Shown piece by piece: positions 23,401 through 33,327 of a DNA stretch of 33,327 nt (position 1 is the first letter of the stretch; every line of letters starts with the position of its first letter). The stretch comes from Apostichopus parvimensis (lineage: Eukaryota; Echinodermata; Holothuroidea; Aspidochirotida; Stichopodidae), in the NCBI GenBank assembly GCA_000934455.1, contig KN888294.1:16386-49712 (forward strand). Reading direction: 5' to 3'. The notes beneath the pieces are model-generated. The model was given only the letters and a program-made list of their open reading frames with translations. It was not told the DNA's origin and ran no database searches. A program made the position numbers and the translations under genes.

Positions 23401-26400
23401 GTATTGCTGATGATGGTATGTACTGGTATGGGTGGGAGGGTATTGCTGATGAGGGTTTGGACTGGTTTGGGTGGGAGGGTATTGCTGATGAGGGTAGGTA
23501 CTGGTATGGGTATTATTGCTGATGCGGGTATGGACTGGTATGGGTGGGAGGTAATGCTGATGAGGGTATTGACTGAGGTATCTAGACACATATGGCTCAT
23601 CATTCCAAGTTTGACTTACTCCAAGCTGTAAAGGCTGAATATTCTCCATTAGCTGGTAAGCATGCAGAAGGATGCACAATACTATACTGTGATTCCTGTG
23701 AATCATCAGCGTACACCCATCTACCCTTGACATAGGATGTCCTCCTGGCTTCAGCTAGCTTAGCAACCACAGTTGAATCCTCCGACTCTTCAAGAGAAGC
23801 TTCCTGTGATAAACCGTCATCTCTTGTAGTTGCATCCTCCTCCTCATCCTCCTCCTCATCATCAGACCTGGTCAGAGAATGGTTATACTAATATATGCTA
23901 GACTTGAAACAAGCATACCATGGCACTCCTTAAATGCATTTATTGGTGGTCTTGATTACAAAATTTAATAATCGATCAGTCTCTAAAACTTTCTGTAATT
24001 ATATTACTGGAGGTGCTGACTTTTCAAACTGGTTTTGGTCTTCTTTGAGAAATACTTTAATGCAGTTGCCTCTTAAAACATGCCTTTTTTATTGGGGGGG
24101 GGGGGTTCTTGAACAGGACTCCCATCTCTAGGTGGGAAGAGGGTGGGGGTGAGCTAAGGGGCAAAGGTGGTTAGAGAAGATAGTCTTACATGCTCTGCAA
24201 ATTTCATACAGCTTTATTCTACTGTAAGTTATAAAGTTGACAACCAAAACTCAAAATTTCCAAGTGCTTTATACTAAAAGCACAAGCTTTCATCTTTTAA
24301 TTTACAATAAATGTAGTTGTGACAAAACAAGGTATTTTGAAAGATAATATCGACAAGGATAGATATATTTTTCCAAATAAATTCCCAATAGTTCTAGCAT
24401 AGTGAATATATAATGTGCAAATGCTATGCAAAAATTGTAGTTGTTGTTGAAAGCAGTAACCAAGGAAATAAAATGGGCTAATTAAACTGAGAGTCACCAC
24501 ATAAATGGCTGAATATAAGCCACAGTGGTCTTGGTATGTTTTGAACATAAAATGACTTATTTGTCTTATTTCATTGTCATATAGTAGCTCACAATACAAT
24601 ACAAAACAGTAGGTTAAATTTAATGGGGAAATGAGGCAATCAATATTAAAAAAAAAAAATTCTGGCAATCCAGGGTGATGAATTCACCTTTATAGGTGTT
24701 TATCATCTCAAGGGTATGGGGGAGTTGAGGGGTGCATAGAGAGACTTGAATAAAAATTCAAGTCTTATAATGAAAACTACTGTACCTTGTGATATATGAT
24801 ATTGGAAATAAATGTTCCGTCATCTGATGTAGACTTTTTCGTCTGAGATCACAAAGTTTCTGTTCCTTCTCTTCCAGTTTTGTCTGCAGCACAGACAAGT
24901 TCTTCTTCAACTGTTCTATAAAGTTAAGAGCAGACAATCCAAAATTTAAAATCCAAATGGTGTAATGCCTATGAAGCTGTATTCTGTCTTTCTCTAGGTT
25001 TGATAGAATTCGATAACATTTGGGGGGAATTTCAGTGTATTTACATTTTTTATATTTTTTTAATATTTTTTATTAACCCTGTTTAAGTCATCTTCTTTAT
25101 TAGGAACACTCTAAGCTGGTAGGATGGAAAAAGCTGGAGCCTGTCCAAATATTAATATATTACATTCATGTTGTCAATAATAAAACTCTGGAGTTCTGGT
25201 AGTAGTAAAGACCAAGCACATTAGAACTTATTTTCAATGCTACAAAATTATGGAGCCAGCTTTTGTGCCTCATATGATCAACACATTTATGAGATTCTTG
25301 GAAAACATTTCTCATTTCTCTGTGGAAGAGTGACACAAATTTCTGAATAATTTATAAACTTCTTGTTTTGGTAACTAGTTGAAATAATATGAAATCAACA
25401 TTTGGGGATGACAAATGTTTACTTATAAACCACTGACTGATTTTTCAAATGGACAATGCATGAAAAATGATCTAGGCTTGAACAAGACATCATTGCTAAC
25501 AATGTTTACCGATGTATCTTGCTATTTTGTCCATTTTCTGTTGATGTACTTTAGCTCTCTTTCTTTTGTCTTCAATGGTTTTTCTGAGTTGCTTCAGTTC
25601 CTCTTTGTCTGTTAAAAATCAAATTAAAGAATAAAATAATTGATGTACCAAATATCTTGTAAACAATGCTTTTAAACCATTGAATTAATCATTGATTTAC
25701 CTTTCTCTTGTCTTGACTTTAGACTGTCAGAAATTTAGTACTTTACATTTCTTGTCACTAGGGTTGGGCGATATTTGCTTTTTAACGTCACGATAAATAG
25801 TTCAAAAATTATCGCGATATTTCGATAATTACGATAATCGCGAACACACTAAAAACAACTGCCGATTTCCCACCGGTGTTTTCGCGCAGCGAACACACCG
25901 AGCACGCGTTGCGTGCGAGCATAATGGCGTGGGTCCAGGGGCCTGCCTTAGGGCCCAGGTGGGTCAAGGGGTGGAACCCCTTGTGGGGACCAGGGGGCGA
26001 AGGCCCCCGGAAAATTTTAGTATTTTTGCGTGTCTGGCGATAAAAAATTCGCAGTTGAGGATTCAAAATACTGACAACTTTTTTAATTTAAATTGTCACG
26101 AAACTGATGAAAATTTTAAAATGACAAGTTAGAGTAGCTATATTATGTGATAAAATGAAAAGAGATTTAATCTGTCTTACAATCTTTAAAAAGTTTAACT
26201 TACAAAACTGTCGATATTATAAAACAAACTACGTTCGGCAAAGCCCCGTTTCTAGACTGCCTAACAATGAACAGCGTGCACTATACGTACATCAGTTTAC
26301 AACTGCAGTGTTTCATTTACCCTACTTAAATATCACGGTAGGCTATATGTTCTGCAAATTTCCCAGGTACCTTGCCAAACAACCCCCCTGTCTAACACCT

Positions 26401-29400
26401 GTTTGTTAACATTTTTGGCACGTTTCCAAAAAAACTTTTCATGGAGTAAACTATTTTGGCTCCACTCTAGAATTAATTAGGTCAGTCAGTAAAGGATCGG
26501 TAAAGTTATGCGAAATGTTATCTTAGACGTTCAAGAAAAGTAGGTAAATATCCCCGTAACATTAAGGTAAGTAAAACACACCTCAAGCCAACTGACTCCT
26601 CCGCATGAACAAAACAATCTATTCCCCATGATACACGAGGCACAGTCTATACCATACAGACATAGCACGATATCAAAGCCCCAATAGCTACAGTATGGCC
26701 ATCTTTATGAAAGTAAACCTTGTAATCCCATGTTTTAGGCCACTTGGCATGATAAACTAAATGCTAAATATTGTTTCCATGTCCTTGTAGAGAACGTCAA
26801 CTTCGCAAAATACAATTAGTTGTGTATTTGTTGTTACGTGAGATCCGTAACCGACGAAGTGGTTAGGCTATTTACTATACACTTAACTATGGTAGGATAT
26901 TAATTTTTCCTCTTTTTTTGGAAATTCTAGAAAATACTTTCTTTTTCCCCCGCTTAACACCAGATGTGGTCTTATGGTTTATTCATAAATGGGTGTACTA
27001 GAGCCTTGTTTCCATGACATTAGTTGCATTTAGCACGATATGCCAGTTTCGCGTGAATTTTTCGAAAGTATTTTGCTCGATCTTTCGTAAAATTTGAAAG
27101 GTGTACCAACTTACTTTTCGTACACACTTGGTAATTTCTCTGCTGATTTTCAGAGTTTTGTTCTCTATACAGTGAATGTTGTAAAGGACGGGTTTTTACG
27201 AAGTTCAAAAGTCAGTAAATGAAGTTGATAAACTTTATTTCTTTTCAACTTTCTTAACCATGGAATGCTAGAATAACATTTACACATTAAACGGAGAAAG
27301 GATAATCGCATTTTTTTCCACATTTCAAATTTCTTTCACAAGAAATTATCGTCATTTGTTCAATCCTCAAAAAATATCGTCTTGAAAAAAAATTATCGCG
27401 ATAATAATAATTTTCGATATATCGCCCAACCCTACTTGTCACTTATGTTTTAGGTAACATCAGTTATAGGCAATATACTTTATTGGCTTATTAGACAGGA
27501 CAAAATGGTAGAAAATGTACATGTCATTGTCTGTAGCCTTACAAATGCAGACAGGCATAAATGTTTAGGGTAAATTAGTTAACAGAAAGTAGTTTTAATT
27601 TGGTCTGTCCTCCATTTCAAAGAATCACCTTTGGGGCTAGGAATTCTAAAGTGTGGTAGAGGAGTATTCAGGATTCAAAGAGGATATATGAGGTTTTAAA
27701 GTTCTTTCCCCTCACTTATCATTCTTATTCATTTTACTCCTAAATCAAGTTGATTTAGTTTAGTCTCACCATTTTGTGCAGCCTTTCTCTCTTCTTCTAC
27801 ATATTTTTTCCGTAGTCCAATCCTCTCCAATAGTTCAGATATTTGAGTTTCCTGCAAAGAATACCTTACGATGTGAGCATCAAAAACAACTACATCAAAG
27901 CACCCACAGCTAATAAACTACTGTATTAGGAAACATTATGGAAGCTACAGTGTGAGGGATTTGCTCTCTATTCTGTACATGTTTTGTCTTGTATATAACT
28001 AGCATGTTTGGATTTTACTCTAATGAAAAACCACAGAAACTGGCAACAGCCAATAGTAGCATGTAACTGATGCACGCTGTATAGAAATAAAGGTCCTAGC
28101 ATAAAATATACAATGTCCGACACAACCATAAGAGTCATGTTCTCATACAAAACTGAAAATGCTAAGGTTCTGTGTATAAATACAGCTATACATCTTAATA
28201 TTTGGAAACCAATTTGACCATCACGCATAGAAATTTCCTCTATGTGATAAATTATTTGACCAATTAATAATTAGATATTTATAAATTATAAACAATTACA
28301 TAACCAATAAACGATCTAGAAAAAAAAACAGTCCAACTAAAGCCACAATGATGAGCCTTAATGTCAGAAACAACATGAAGCATTGGACATTTGGGTGCAA
28401 TTCCATTGGCAAAGAAGTTACCTTATTATCTTTAGCTATTAGTACCTCAGACACCTTCAGGGATAGCCTGTGAAGGGAAATGGAGGAAACCACTGTAAGC
28501 AAATACGTGTAGAATTCCTTTTTTGAAAATTTTGGAAAAGAATTGATGATTTAAAGCTTTTATGAACTGTACCTTGCAATCCCATAGGTTCTGACATATC
28601 AGAAATCATGAAGACTGCTAATATATTATTCTGTGATTGGATGTTAAGTCCAGTTAATATCATACTTTGAGACTGAAGGCAAATATATGTAATTTGTAGA
28701 TATGCATTTAGTAAAGTAAAAAGAGGAACATCTTTATTACACTTTCTGTTGCAATGACATTTGTTGCTGTAAGGTTTGCACCTCTAAAATTTAATAAAAT
28801 TTCTTTAAGATAGAGTTCATAACTGTTCACCCCATCGTATAGCTATGAATGTTTACTACAGCAACTCAGTGAGTCCTGTTAAATATTCTAATGACACTGA
28901 AACAACAAATTAAAAGTTCATTGGTTTGGTCTCATACTGTATATGAACAACTAGGATACATGGATATAAGGTTAACTCAGCACAGGTTGCTTTAATTTGT
29001 GTGCTGCTTCTGAGAAGCTGAATTCTATGTACATTATTCAAGTTCTAGCTTTCCTGACTATTGTACAATGAATTTGGATTTAAAAGTTTCTCTTTTAATT
29101 AGAGACCGCATGAAACACAATGTGCACTGATAAAGAATTGTAACACTGTAATTTGTAATATGAAATAAAGATAAATGCACAATTACAGACCTCATATTAA
29201 AACCATTGGCGACCACATGGTGAAGGGAGGGGACTAGGGGCTTGCAAGTACTCTCCCAAAAATAAGGGTTATTCATTTCAATTGGTGTTTAAATGGTTAA
29301 ATCTTTCTATTGTAAATGGCTTGACAAGTAAGTTATTTGGAAATTTAATAGGAATAATCAAAAACTGGAATTTTTCTTGCTCTGTGAACGTCCAAAAAAT

Positions 29401-30607
29401 GGAATATCAGTAGTCCTCAAAATTGAATGAACAAACCTTTGCTGCAATTGTCGATGTTCTGTCTTCAGTTTGTGATATTTCTTCAACTTTTCAGCATAAC
29501 TGGAAAACAGGTTAATATTTGATAGTTTAAGTAAACAAATGGAAAATCATCTACAGAGAAAAATTGCACCCACAGCAAAATGAAATTGACATTCTGAGTT
29601 TTGGAATGTTGCAGCTGTGTACACCCACAGGAATTATTCACATTTTTTTTGTTTTGAGTTTGCACATTACTGGCAATCAGCCTTTCCTGTGCAATTCTGA
29701 TACAAATGTGACCAAATGTAGGGGTGCATTACATACTGTTCACAGCCAACATCTGATCAAAATGTAGTTTAAAAGCCTCATATAGTTTGCGGCAAAATCG
29801 ATTTTTGTATACACCTCATGCTGTTCAGCAAGTCAGTTTTATTTCTAACTCATTTTATACTTAATTTCACAATTACAAAGCAAGTTTTCAAATGCCATTG
29901 CTCATATCCATTGCCAGCTTCCCAGATGTTTCCCATGTTCTTTTCAGCAGTTGATCATTATGTTAGGTCATTCATCAATGTGACCAAAGCAGCATTGTGC
30001 AGCAATAATTTAGGGGTCACCTCTAATCAAACTTAGAGCTTTCTTTCACTGTCACCAGCCCTGAAAGCATTAAGTAACTGCCACAATTCTTGATCCCCAA
30101 TATACGCTAGCTTGGAATAACTCACACAATAGCCTATAGAGGCCTAAGATAAATTAATACTTAGGCCTAGTCAATAGTGCATAACCAACAGAAACTTAGA
30201 CAAACACTTCCTGAAACATTTTCAACAGGACAACTTTGGGGTTGGGGAGGGCAAATTATGATTATGACACTACACGCACTACATGCAGTAAAAATCAACT
30301 GTAGCATAGACTATGCTATTACGAATACTTGTAAGTTTAATTTTCGCAGACCAAAGGACTAGGCCTATTGTCTACATAACTTCAATGTTAGTATGCTATT
30401 GACTTAATGCAATTGCATAGCGTTTGGTCCCCGAAGTAGGAGTCACCTTTCACTATTGGCTGAATAGGAACTATGAAAGTCTCCCTTTTTGACGCAGTTC
30501 TGACATGTAAACGGTTTTCTACTTGAATGACACAGAGAACATGATATTCCTCTTCCAATGAATGTAAAGCGTGCGAATTCATCAAAATTCGATTCTTCTG
30601 AATCCAT
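20456..30607 (-). CDS. ATG14: Beclin 1-associated autophagy regulator ATG14 (Barkor), complete eleven-exon coding model
   Basis: Minus-strand exons: 30607-30447, 29499-29437, 28467-28422, 27851-27770, 25608-25510, 24915-24786, 23867-23620, 22865-22721, 22475-22385, 21664-21579 and 20828-20456. All junctions are GT-AG and phase-compatible; the total is 507 codons, against 492 in human. Family knowledge: ATG14 joins Beclin 1, VPS34 and VPS15 to form the autophagy-specific class III PI3-kinase complex I and directs it to ER sites of phagophore formation. Sequence evidence: a cysteine pair motif C23-x2-C26-x8-C35-x2-C38 (the ER-targeting cysteine repeat); a long charged coiled coil (about 55-185); LRRKSLHQMTEHLFPI (about 173-188); VAKLAEARRTSYVKGRWV (about 230-247); EYSAFTAW; LNVNVLYLCCTQ; LGNLWQL; and PFEIYADLL. 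The C-terminus SSAATVASALW...Y matches the membrane-curvature-sensing BATS helix. W435-E-T-V lies in an acidic context where human ATG14 has its LC3-interacting motif. Exon 7 carries an Asp/Glu run. Intron 4 hosts a hAT-like insertion and intron 7 a minisatellite. Confidence 0.95.
21866..21917. repeat. Two-copy 25-bp tandem repeat in ATG14 intron 9 edge region
   Basis: CCCTAA(G)AAAAACC(C)TCCCATACC occurs twice in direct succession between ATG14 exons 9 and 10. It is low complexity with no other content. Confidence 0.7.
23208..23580. repeat. 39-bp minisatellite in ATG14 intron 7
   Basis: About nine to ten copies of a G-rich unit of the form GAGGGTATGGACTGGTATGG-GTGGGAGGGTATTGCTGAT. Most units are 38-39 bp, one is 42 and one is 34. 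It ends 40 bp from the exon 7 donor (23619). Because 39 is a multiple of three and the unit lacks stops in several frames, both strands show long repetitive open frames that are not genes. Confidence 0.95.
24094..24106. repeat. Poly-G tract in ATG14 intron 6
   Basis: A TTGGGGGGGGGGGGTTC homopolymer run. It is simple sequence only, followed by GGTGGGAAGAGGGTGGGGG-type G-rich DNA to about 24160. Confidence 0.8.
25751..25758. repeat. Left target-site duplication of the hAT-like element
   Basis: CTTGTCAC, identical to the copy at 27435-27442 directly outside the right terminal repeat. Confidence 0.88.
25759..27434. mobile_element. Non-autonomous hAT-like DNA transposon (1676 bp) in ATG14 intron 4
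   Basis: The left end TAGGGTTGGGCGATAT (25759-25774) and right end ATATCGCCCAACCCTA (27419-27434) are perfect 16-bp terminal inverted repeats. They are flanked by an identical 8-bp direct repeat CTTGTCAC (25751-25758 and 27435-27442), the target duplication length typical of hAT elements. Subterminal regions are dense in CGATA/TATCG motifs on both sides. The interior shows only short open frames (under 90 codons) with no transposase similarity that I can recognise, so it would need a transposase in trans. It includes a GC-rich block at 25930-26015 with GGGGTGGAACCCC-type palindromes. Insertion is between ATG14 exons 4 and 5, so splicing is presumably unaffected. Confidence 0.88.
27435..27442. 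repeat. Right target-site duplication of the hAT-like element
   Basis: CTTGTCAC, matching 25751-25758 without mismatch. This marks a comparatively recent insertion. Confidence 0.88.
27852..30446 (-). other. ATG14 introns 1-3
   Basis: Three introns (30446-29500, 29436-28468, 28421-27852) separate the small exons 1-4. They are AT-rich. No extra exon, repeat with clear ends or RNA gene was recognised in them. Confidence 0.5.
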
Positions 30608-31203
30608 TTTCCGGCCTTCTGTTTATTTATTTTTTTACAATGACTAGACTTATTTAACCAGTCGTTTGTTTTGAACTTTAATCGTCCGGATAACGAACAC
30701 TGACTGACGTGACCGCCATACTGTTTAATAGTAAACTATCTGTAACTTCTTAGTTGCAGGGGAAAAAGCAGCGGGATTAAAAGCGTTGATGAATCAGACT
30801 TTGTATCACTTGCAGAAAGGTCATAATAGCTTCCTTCAAATTCCACTGTCAGTGACACTTTAATCAATTCAATCACCGTGCAACATCTAATTTTGAATAC
30901 ATAGCCTATTTATAGGCGCCTGGCCTAGGCTACCGCACGTACAGTATATAGATGAGCCATGCCAAATCCAGGTTGCATGCATTGATGTATCTTTGTTCAC
31001 AGACAAATTTGTCGAAAGTCGAAATTCTCGTGAGTATTGCGCGAAGAAGCGCCTATGTGGTTCATTTTGGTGCAGCGCTTTGACAAAGAATACCGCGGTA
31101 TCAGGATCTAGGGTTAGGCTATAGTAACTGGCTACTACGTACTGGAAACGTCACAGCGAACTTTGTTAACCTAACGTTAGGGCATAGCCTATACTACAAC
31201 TTA

Positions 31204-31282
31204 CAAGTACGAACTACTGTGTGTATTAGTATAACTATAGTATTACTATAGTTATACTAATACACACAGTAGTTCGTACTTG
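31204..31282. repeat. 79-bp perfect palindrome (39-bp arms, 1-nt centre)
   Basis: The left arm 31204-31242 begins CAAGTACGAACTACTGTG, and the right arm 31244-31282 is its exact reverse complement, ending CACAGTAGTTCGTACTTG. They are separated by a single T at 31243. The symmetry stops at both ends (A against G). No target duplication flanks it. Confidence 0.95.
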
Positions 31283-31409
31283 GACTTTTTATGTAGGTTT
31301 AGTTAAGTAGAAAAAAGGATCAGGGGGGATACCCAAGTCCCCATCAAGGACCCAGGCTATAGCCTAGGAGAGAAAAAAAACTGAAGCCACAAAAACTCAG
31401 ACCCGATTA

Positions 31410-31654
31410 CAATGTAGCCCTTGTCTGGACCTTTTCGAGTAGGCCTACTTATCTTTAGTAAAATATGGGTTCCAAGCCTGCACAGAATACTCCAGATGAG
31501 GCCTAACCAACTGCTTATAAAGCCTAACAACTATGTCCTCTTTCAGAAAACTGAAGTTCCTCTTGATCATACCTAAAGATAGCATCGCGGATTTCCCCTG
31601 AACCTGGTTCGGAAAGTTCGCAAGGTTTTCCAACCCTGGGTTCAACATGGTCAT
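31410..31654 (-). pseudogene. Non-LTR retrotransposon reverse transcriptase relic
   Basis: Read on the minus strand from 31654 to 31445, the translation contains GMIKRNFSFLKEDIVVRLYK then QLVRPHLEYSVQAWNPY. This is the conserved late part of the reverse transcriptase domain of LINE-type elements, around the thumb. A stop occurs after FTKDK. In a different frame, LLEKVQTRAT (31442-31410), the usual next motif of the same domain, follows and then stops. The relic is therefore frameshifted and truncated at both ends. The residues before GMIKRNF are less family-like, which may reflect decay or rearrangement. The exact clade (CR1, RTE or Jockey-like) cannot be settled from this fragment. Confidence 0.8.
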
Positions 31655-32402
31655 TATTCACATGACATTATGACATTTTTGGAAATTGTGGTGAATAATA
31701 GGTGGTCCTTCATTGAACTTCCACAATTTTCTTTCCAACACAACACCTGGCATCTTATTCATCCAGCTGCCTGGCGAATAACATAATGTGTTTGACTGCC
31801 AGGCGAATAGGCGTGACCTAATTGAAAATCTAAGTTAACAGTAACAAATTAACACTCCTTACTGTACATCAGCCATGATCTCAATTATATTCTCAATTCC
31901 GTTTCTTTACATTATACTTATAAATTTGGTAATCATTGGCAGTCACAGCGAAGTACAAGTCGCCAAAGAAAGACTAAGGTTAACATCTGAAATTTAGCAA
32001 AGTGCCTGTATTATAGCACAGTGTCCATTACTCTATTGATAGCTCTATGACCTTATTAGCCATGTTAACAACATGTATACGCAACCTTAATCTCTTTGAT
32101 TGATGAAAAACTGATAGCACTAGGCCATTGTGATGTAATACATGGAAATGGCTTTCTAGTTGTAACATTTGGTGAAGCCATACCTATAATAGGGGTTTAC
32201 ATGTAGGCTTCATTATGTTGGTGGAGTTGTGACCTCTGTTCAACTACATTAGGGCAATTTGTTAGGTACAGTATTATTATTTGCAGGTCTCTCTTTGAAA
32301 CAGTTTGTGGTCCCCAAATCAGACAGGTTCTTGAAACAAGACAAAATTTAGTGGTACTATAGGTCTTTTACTGTGAATGTTCTCCACAAGCATGCCTATG
32401 AG

Positions 32403-32774
32403 CATAGGCGTAGGAGCTCAATTTGATTTGGGGGGGCTGTAACGACTTGCCCGAAAAATATAACCAACATTTTTCACGCGCTCCGCGCGCCTTCAACATC
32501 TTAATGTGCATATCATATAGGGATGCATCGATTATTATATCGCATGCCAATAACATACAATCATTTGCCATCTTATTACCCTTCCATATTGGTTATAATT
32601 ATTTGGGAAGTCGTTACAATAATAATGATCATAATAATATCAGTTTAACCATTGAAAAACACTTTGCAAATTATTTTTCTTTCAGTAGGTGCCTGAAAAA
32701 TTCTCAGCATATTGCCCGAATTTTCACAAAAATTTTGGTTGGGGGGCTGCAGCCCCCCGCCTCCTACGCCTATG
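32403..32774. mobile_element. MITE with 14-bp terminal inverted repeats and 8-bp target duplication (hAT-like)
   Basis: The ends CATAGGCGTAGGAG (32403-32416) and CTCCTACGCCTATG (32761-32774) are exact inverted repeats. Each is followed inward by a G-run (GGGGGGGCTG on the left; CAGCCCCCC on the right). The flanks CCTATGAG at 32395-32402 and 32775-32782 are identical 8-bp direct repeats. The 372-bp interior has no recognisable protein. The 8-bp duplication points to a hAT-type transposase acting in trans; the family assignment is inference. Confidence 0.85.
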
Positions 32775-33004
32775 CCTATGAGAACTGCAAGGTCACCACA
32801 AAGTCCAAGAGAGCGCCAGACTACTGTTAATGGTTTACACTGTCCATTCTGTCTGTTTTATCTTGTATCTTGTTTTATTCGACAGGTTATTGTGTCAACA
32901 GGTTAAACATTGAAGTGTCACTCACAGATGTGTCTAAATTCCTGACTTTATTCTGCTAAGTAGCTGTCTACAATTGTTTCTACTTTCCTGATTGAGTGAC
33001 ACAG

Positions 33005-33066
33005 CGCTGTCTGTATCTTCTGCCAAGATGTATGGCAATATGTCAAATCTCAGTCAGTCCTCTCAG
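33005..33066 (+). CDS. Possible first coding exon of an unidentified gene (partial)
   Basis: After a candidate acceptor (GAGTGACACAG, ending 33004), an ATG at 33028-33030 in an AAG-ATG context opens 13 codons, MYGNMSNLSQSSQ. They end exactly at a strong CAG/GTAAGG donor (33066/33067). The window ends before the next exon, so the product cannot be named. The composition is Ser/Asn/Gln-rich. It is divergent from ATG14, with about 2.4 kb between the two start codons. A chance ATG plus donor is possible. Confidence 0.35.
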
Positions 33067-33327
33067 GTAAGGAAACTAAAATAAATTCATCTTATTACAT
33101 TATTATAATTATTATTATTATTGATGAGTCTTTGGGCATCAGTTGGAATTTATTGAAAATAATACCACACAAGTTTGTACTTTGCATTTCTTTTGACTCA
33201 TATCAAGAATTGGGTTTAAATGTCTAGAAAAACTATAAAGCATTATACAAGATGTGCCTTGATATTCACTCTCATGGTAGAGATATAAAAAATGGAGTTA
33301 GATATAGCTCTTACAATTATGCCATGA

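Larger units (their letters stand above)
30608..33004. other. Upstream region of ATG14, repeat-rich
   Basis: About 2.4 kb between the ATG14 start codon and the next candidate exon on the plus strand. It holds a 79-bp palindrome (31204-31282), a reverse transcriptase relic (31410-31654), a pair of CTGCC(T/A)GGCGAATA repeats (31770 and 31797) and a 372-bp MITE (32403-32774). The ATG14 promoter should lie near 30610-30750, but no core motif is evident. Confidence 0.5.

Noticed and set aside
23208-23580. A CRISPR-like array
   Set aside because: The repeats are directly adjacent without unique spacers, in a eukaryotic intron. It is a minisatellite.
23235-23733. Three long repetitive open frames on both strands with ISNTLPP-like repeats
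   Set aside because: They are produced by the 39-bp minisatellite inside an ATG14 intron and have no independent gene signals.
25809-26409. Open frames inside the hAT-like element as a transposase
   Set aside because: All are short and show no recognisable hAT, BED-finger or RNase H-like motifs.
32423-32830. 135-codon open frame
   Set aside because: It runs through the MITE and out across its right terminal repeat, with no family similarity.

Overview
The window is intron-rich, AT-rich eukaryotic nuclear DNA. It has spliced genes with GT-AG introns, non-LTR and hAT-like transposon relics, a tRNA-derived SINE-like block, and no bacterial features. The gene set (RIOX1/NO66, FSIP1 and ATG14, each closest in recalled sequence to vertebrate proteins but clearly diverged), the compact introns and the TE content suggest a marine invertebrate deuterostome. 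An echinoderm is my best guess, but the sequence alone does not prove it.

Layout: (1) 244-6639, minus strand: the 5' seven coding exons of a ribosomal oxygenase gene (RIOX1/NO66), cut off by the left edge of the window before the catalytic HxD motif. (2) 8678-about 18400, plus strand: a complete FSIP1 (fibrous sheath-interacting protein 1) model with ten coding exons and 643 codons, head-to-head with RIOX1. (3) 20456-30607, minus strand: a complete ATG14/Barkor (autophagy PI3-kinase subunit) model with eleven exons and 507 codons, tail-to-tail with FSIP1. (4) 33005-33066, plus strand: a possible first coding exon of an unidentified gene, divergent from ATG14. All exon junctions were read by eye; every chosen pair of donor and acceptor keeps the reading frame.

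Non-genic structure: a U2-snRNA-like, strongly foldable sequence lies in RIOX1 intron 1, in the sense direction of the host. It is the most unusual object here. Others are a 133-bp tandem duplication in RIOX1 intron 2, a SINE-like tRNA-derived block in FSIP1 intron 6, a duplicated splice acceptor before FSIP1 exon 9, a 39-bp minisatellite in ATG14 intron 7, and a 1676-bp non-autonomous hAT-like element with a perfect 8-bp target duplication in ATG14 intron 4. Upstream of ATG14 lie a 79-bp perfect palindrome, a reverse transcriptase relic and a 372-bp MITE with its own 8-bp target duplication.

The three recognised genes do not form one pathway. RIOX1 acts in the nucleolus/chromatin, FSIP1 in the sperm flagellum/axoneme, and ATG14 in autophagosome initiation at the ER. 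Strands alternate (-, +, -, +), so two divergent intergenic regions may each serve two promoters.
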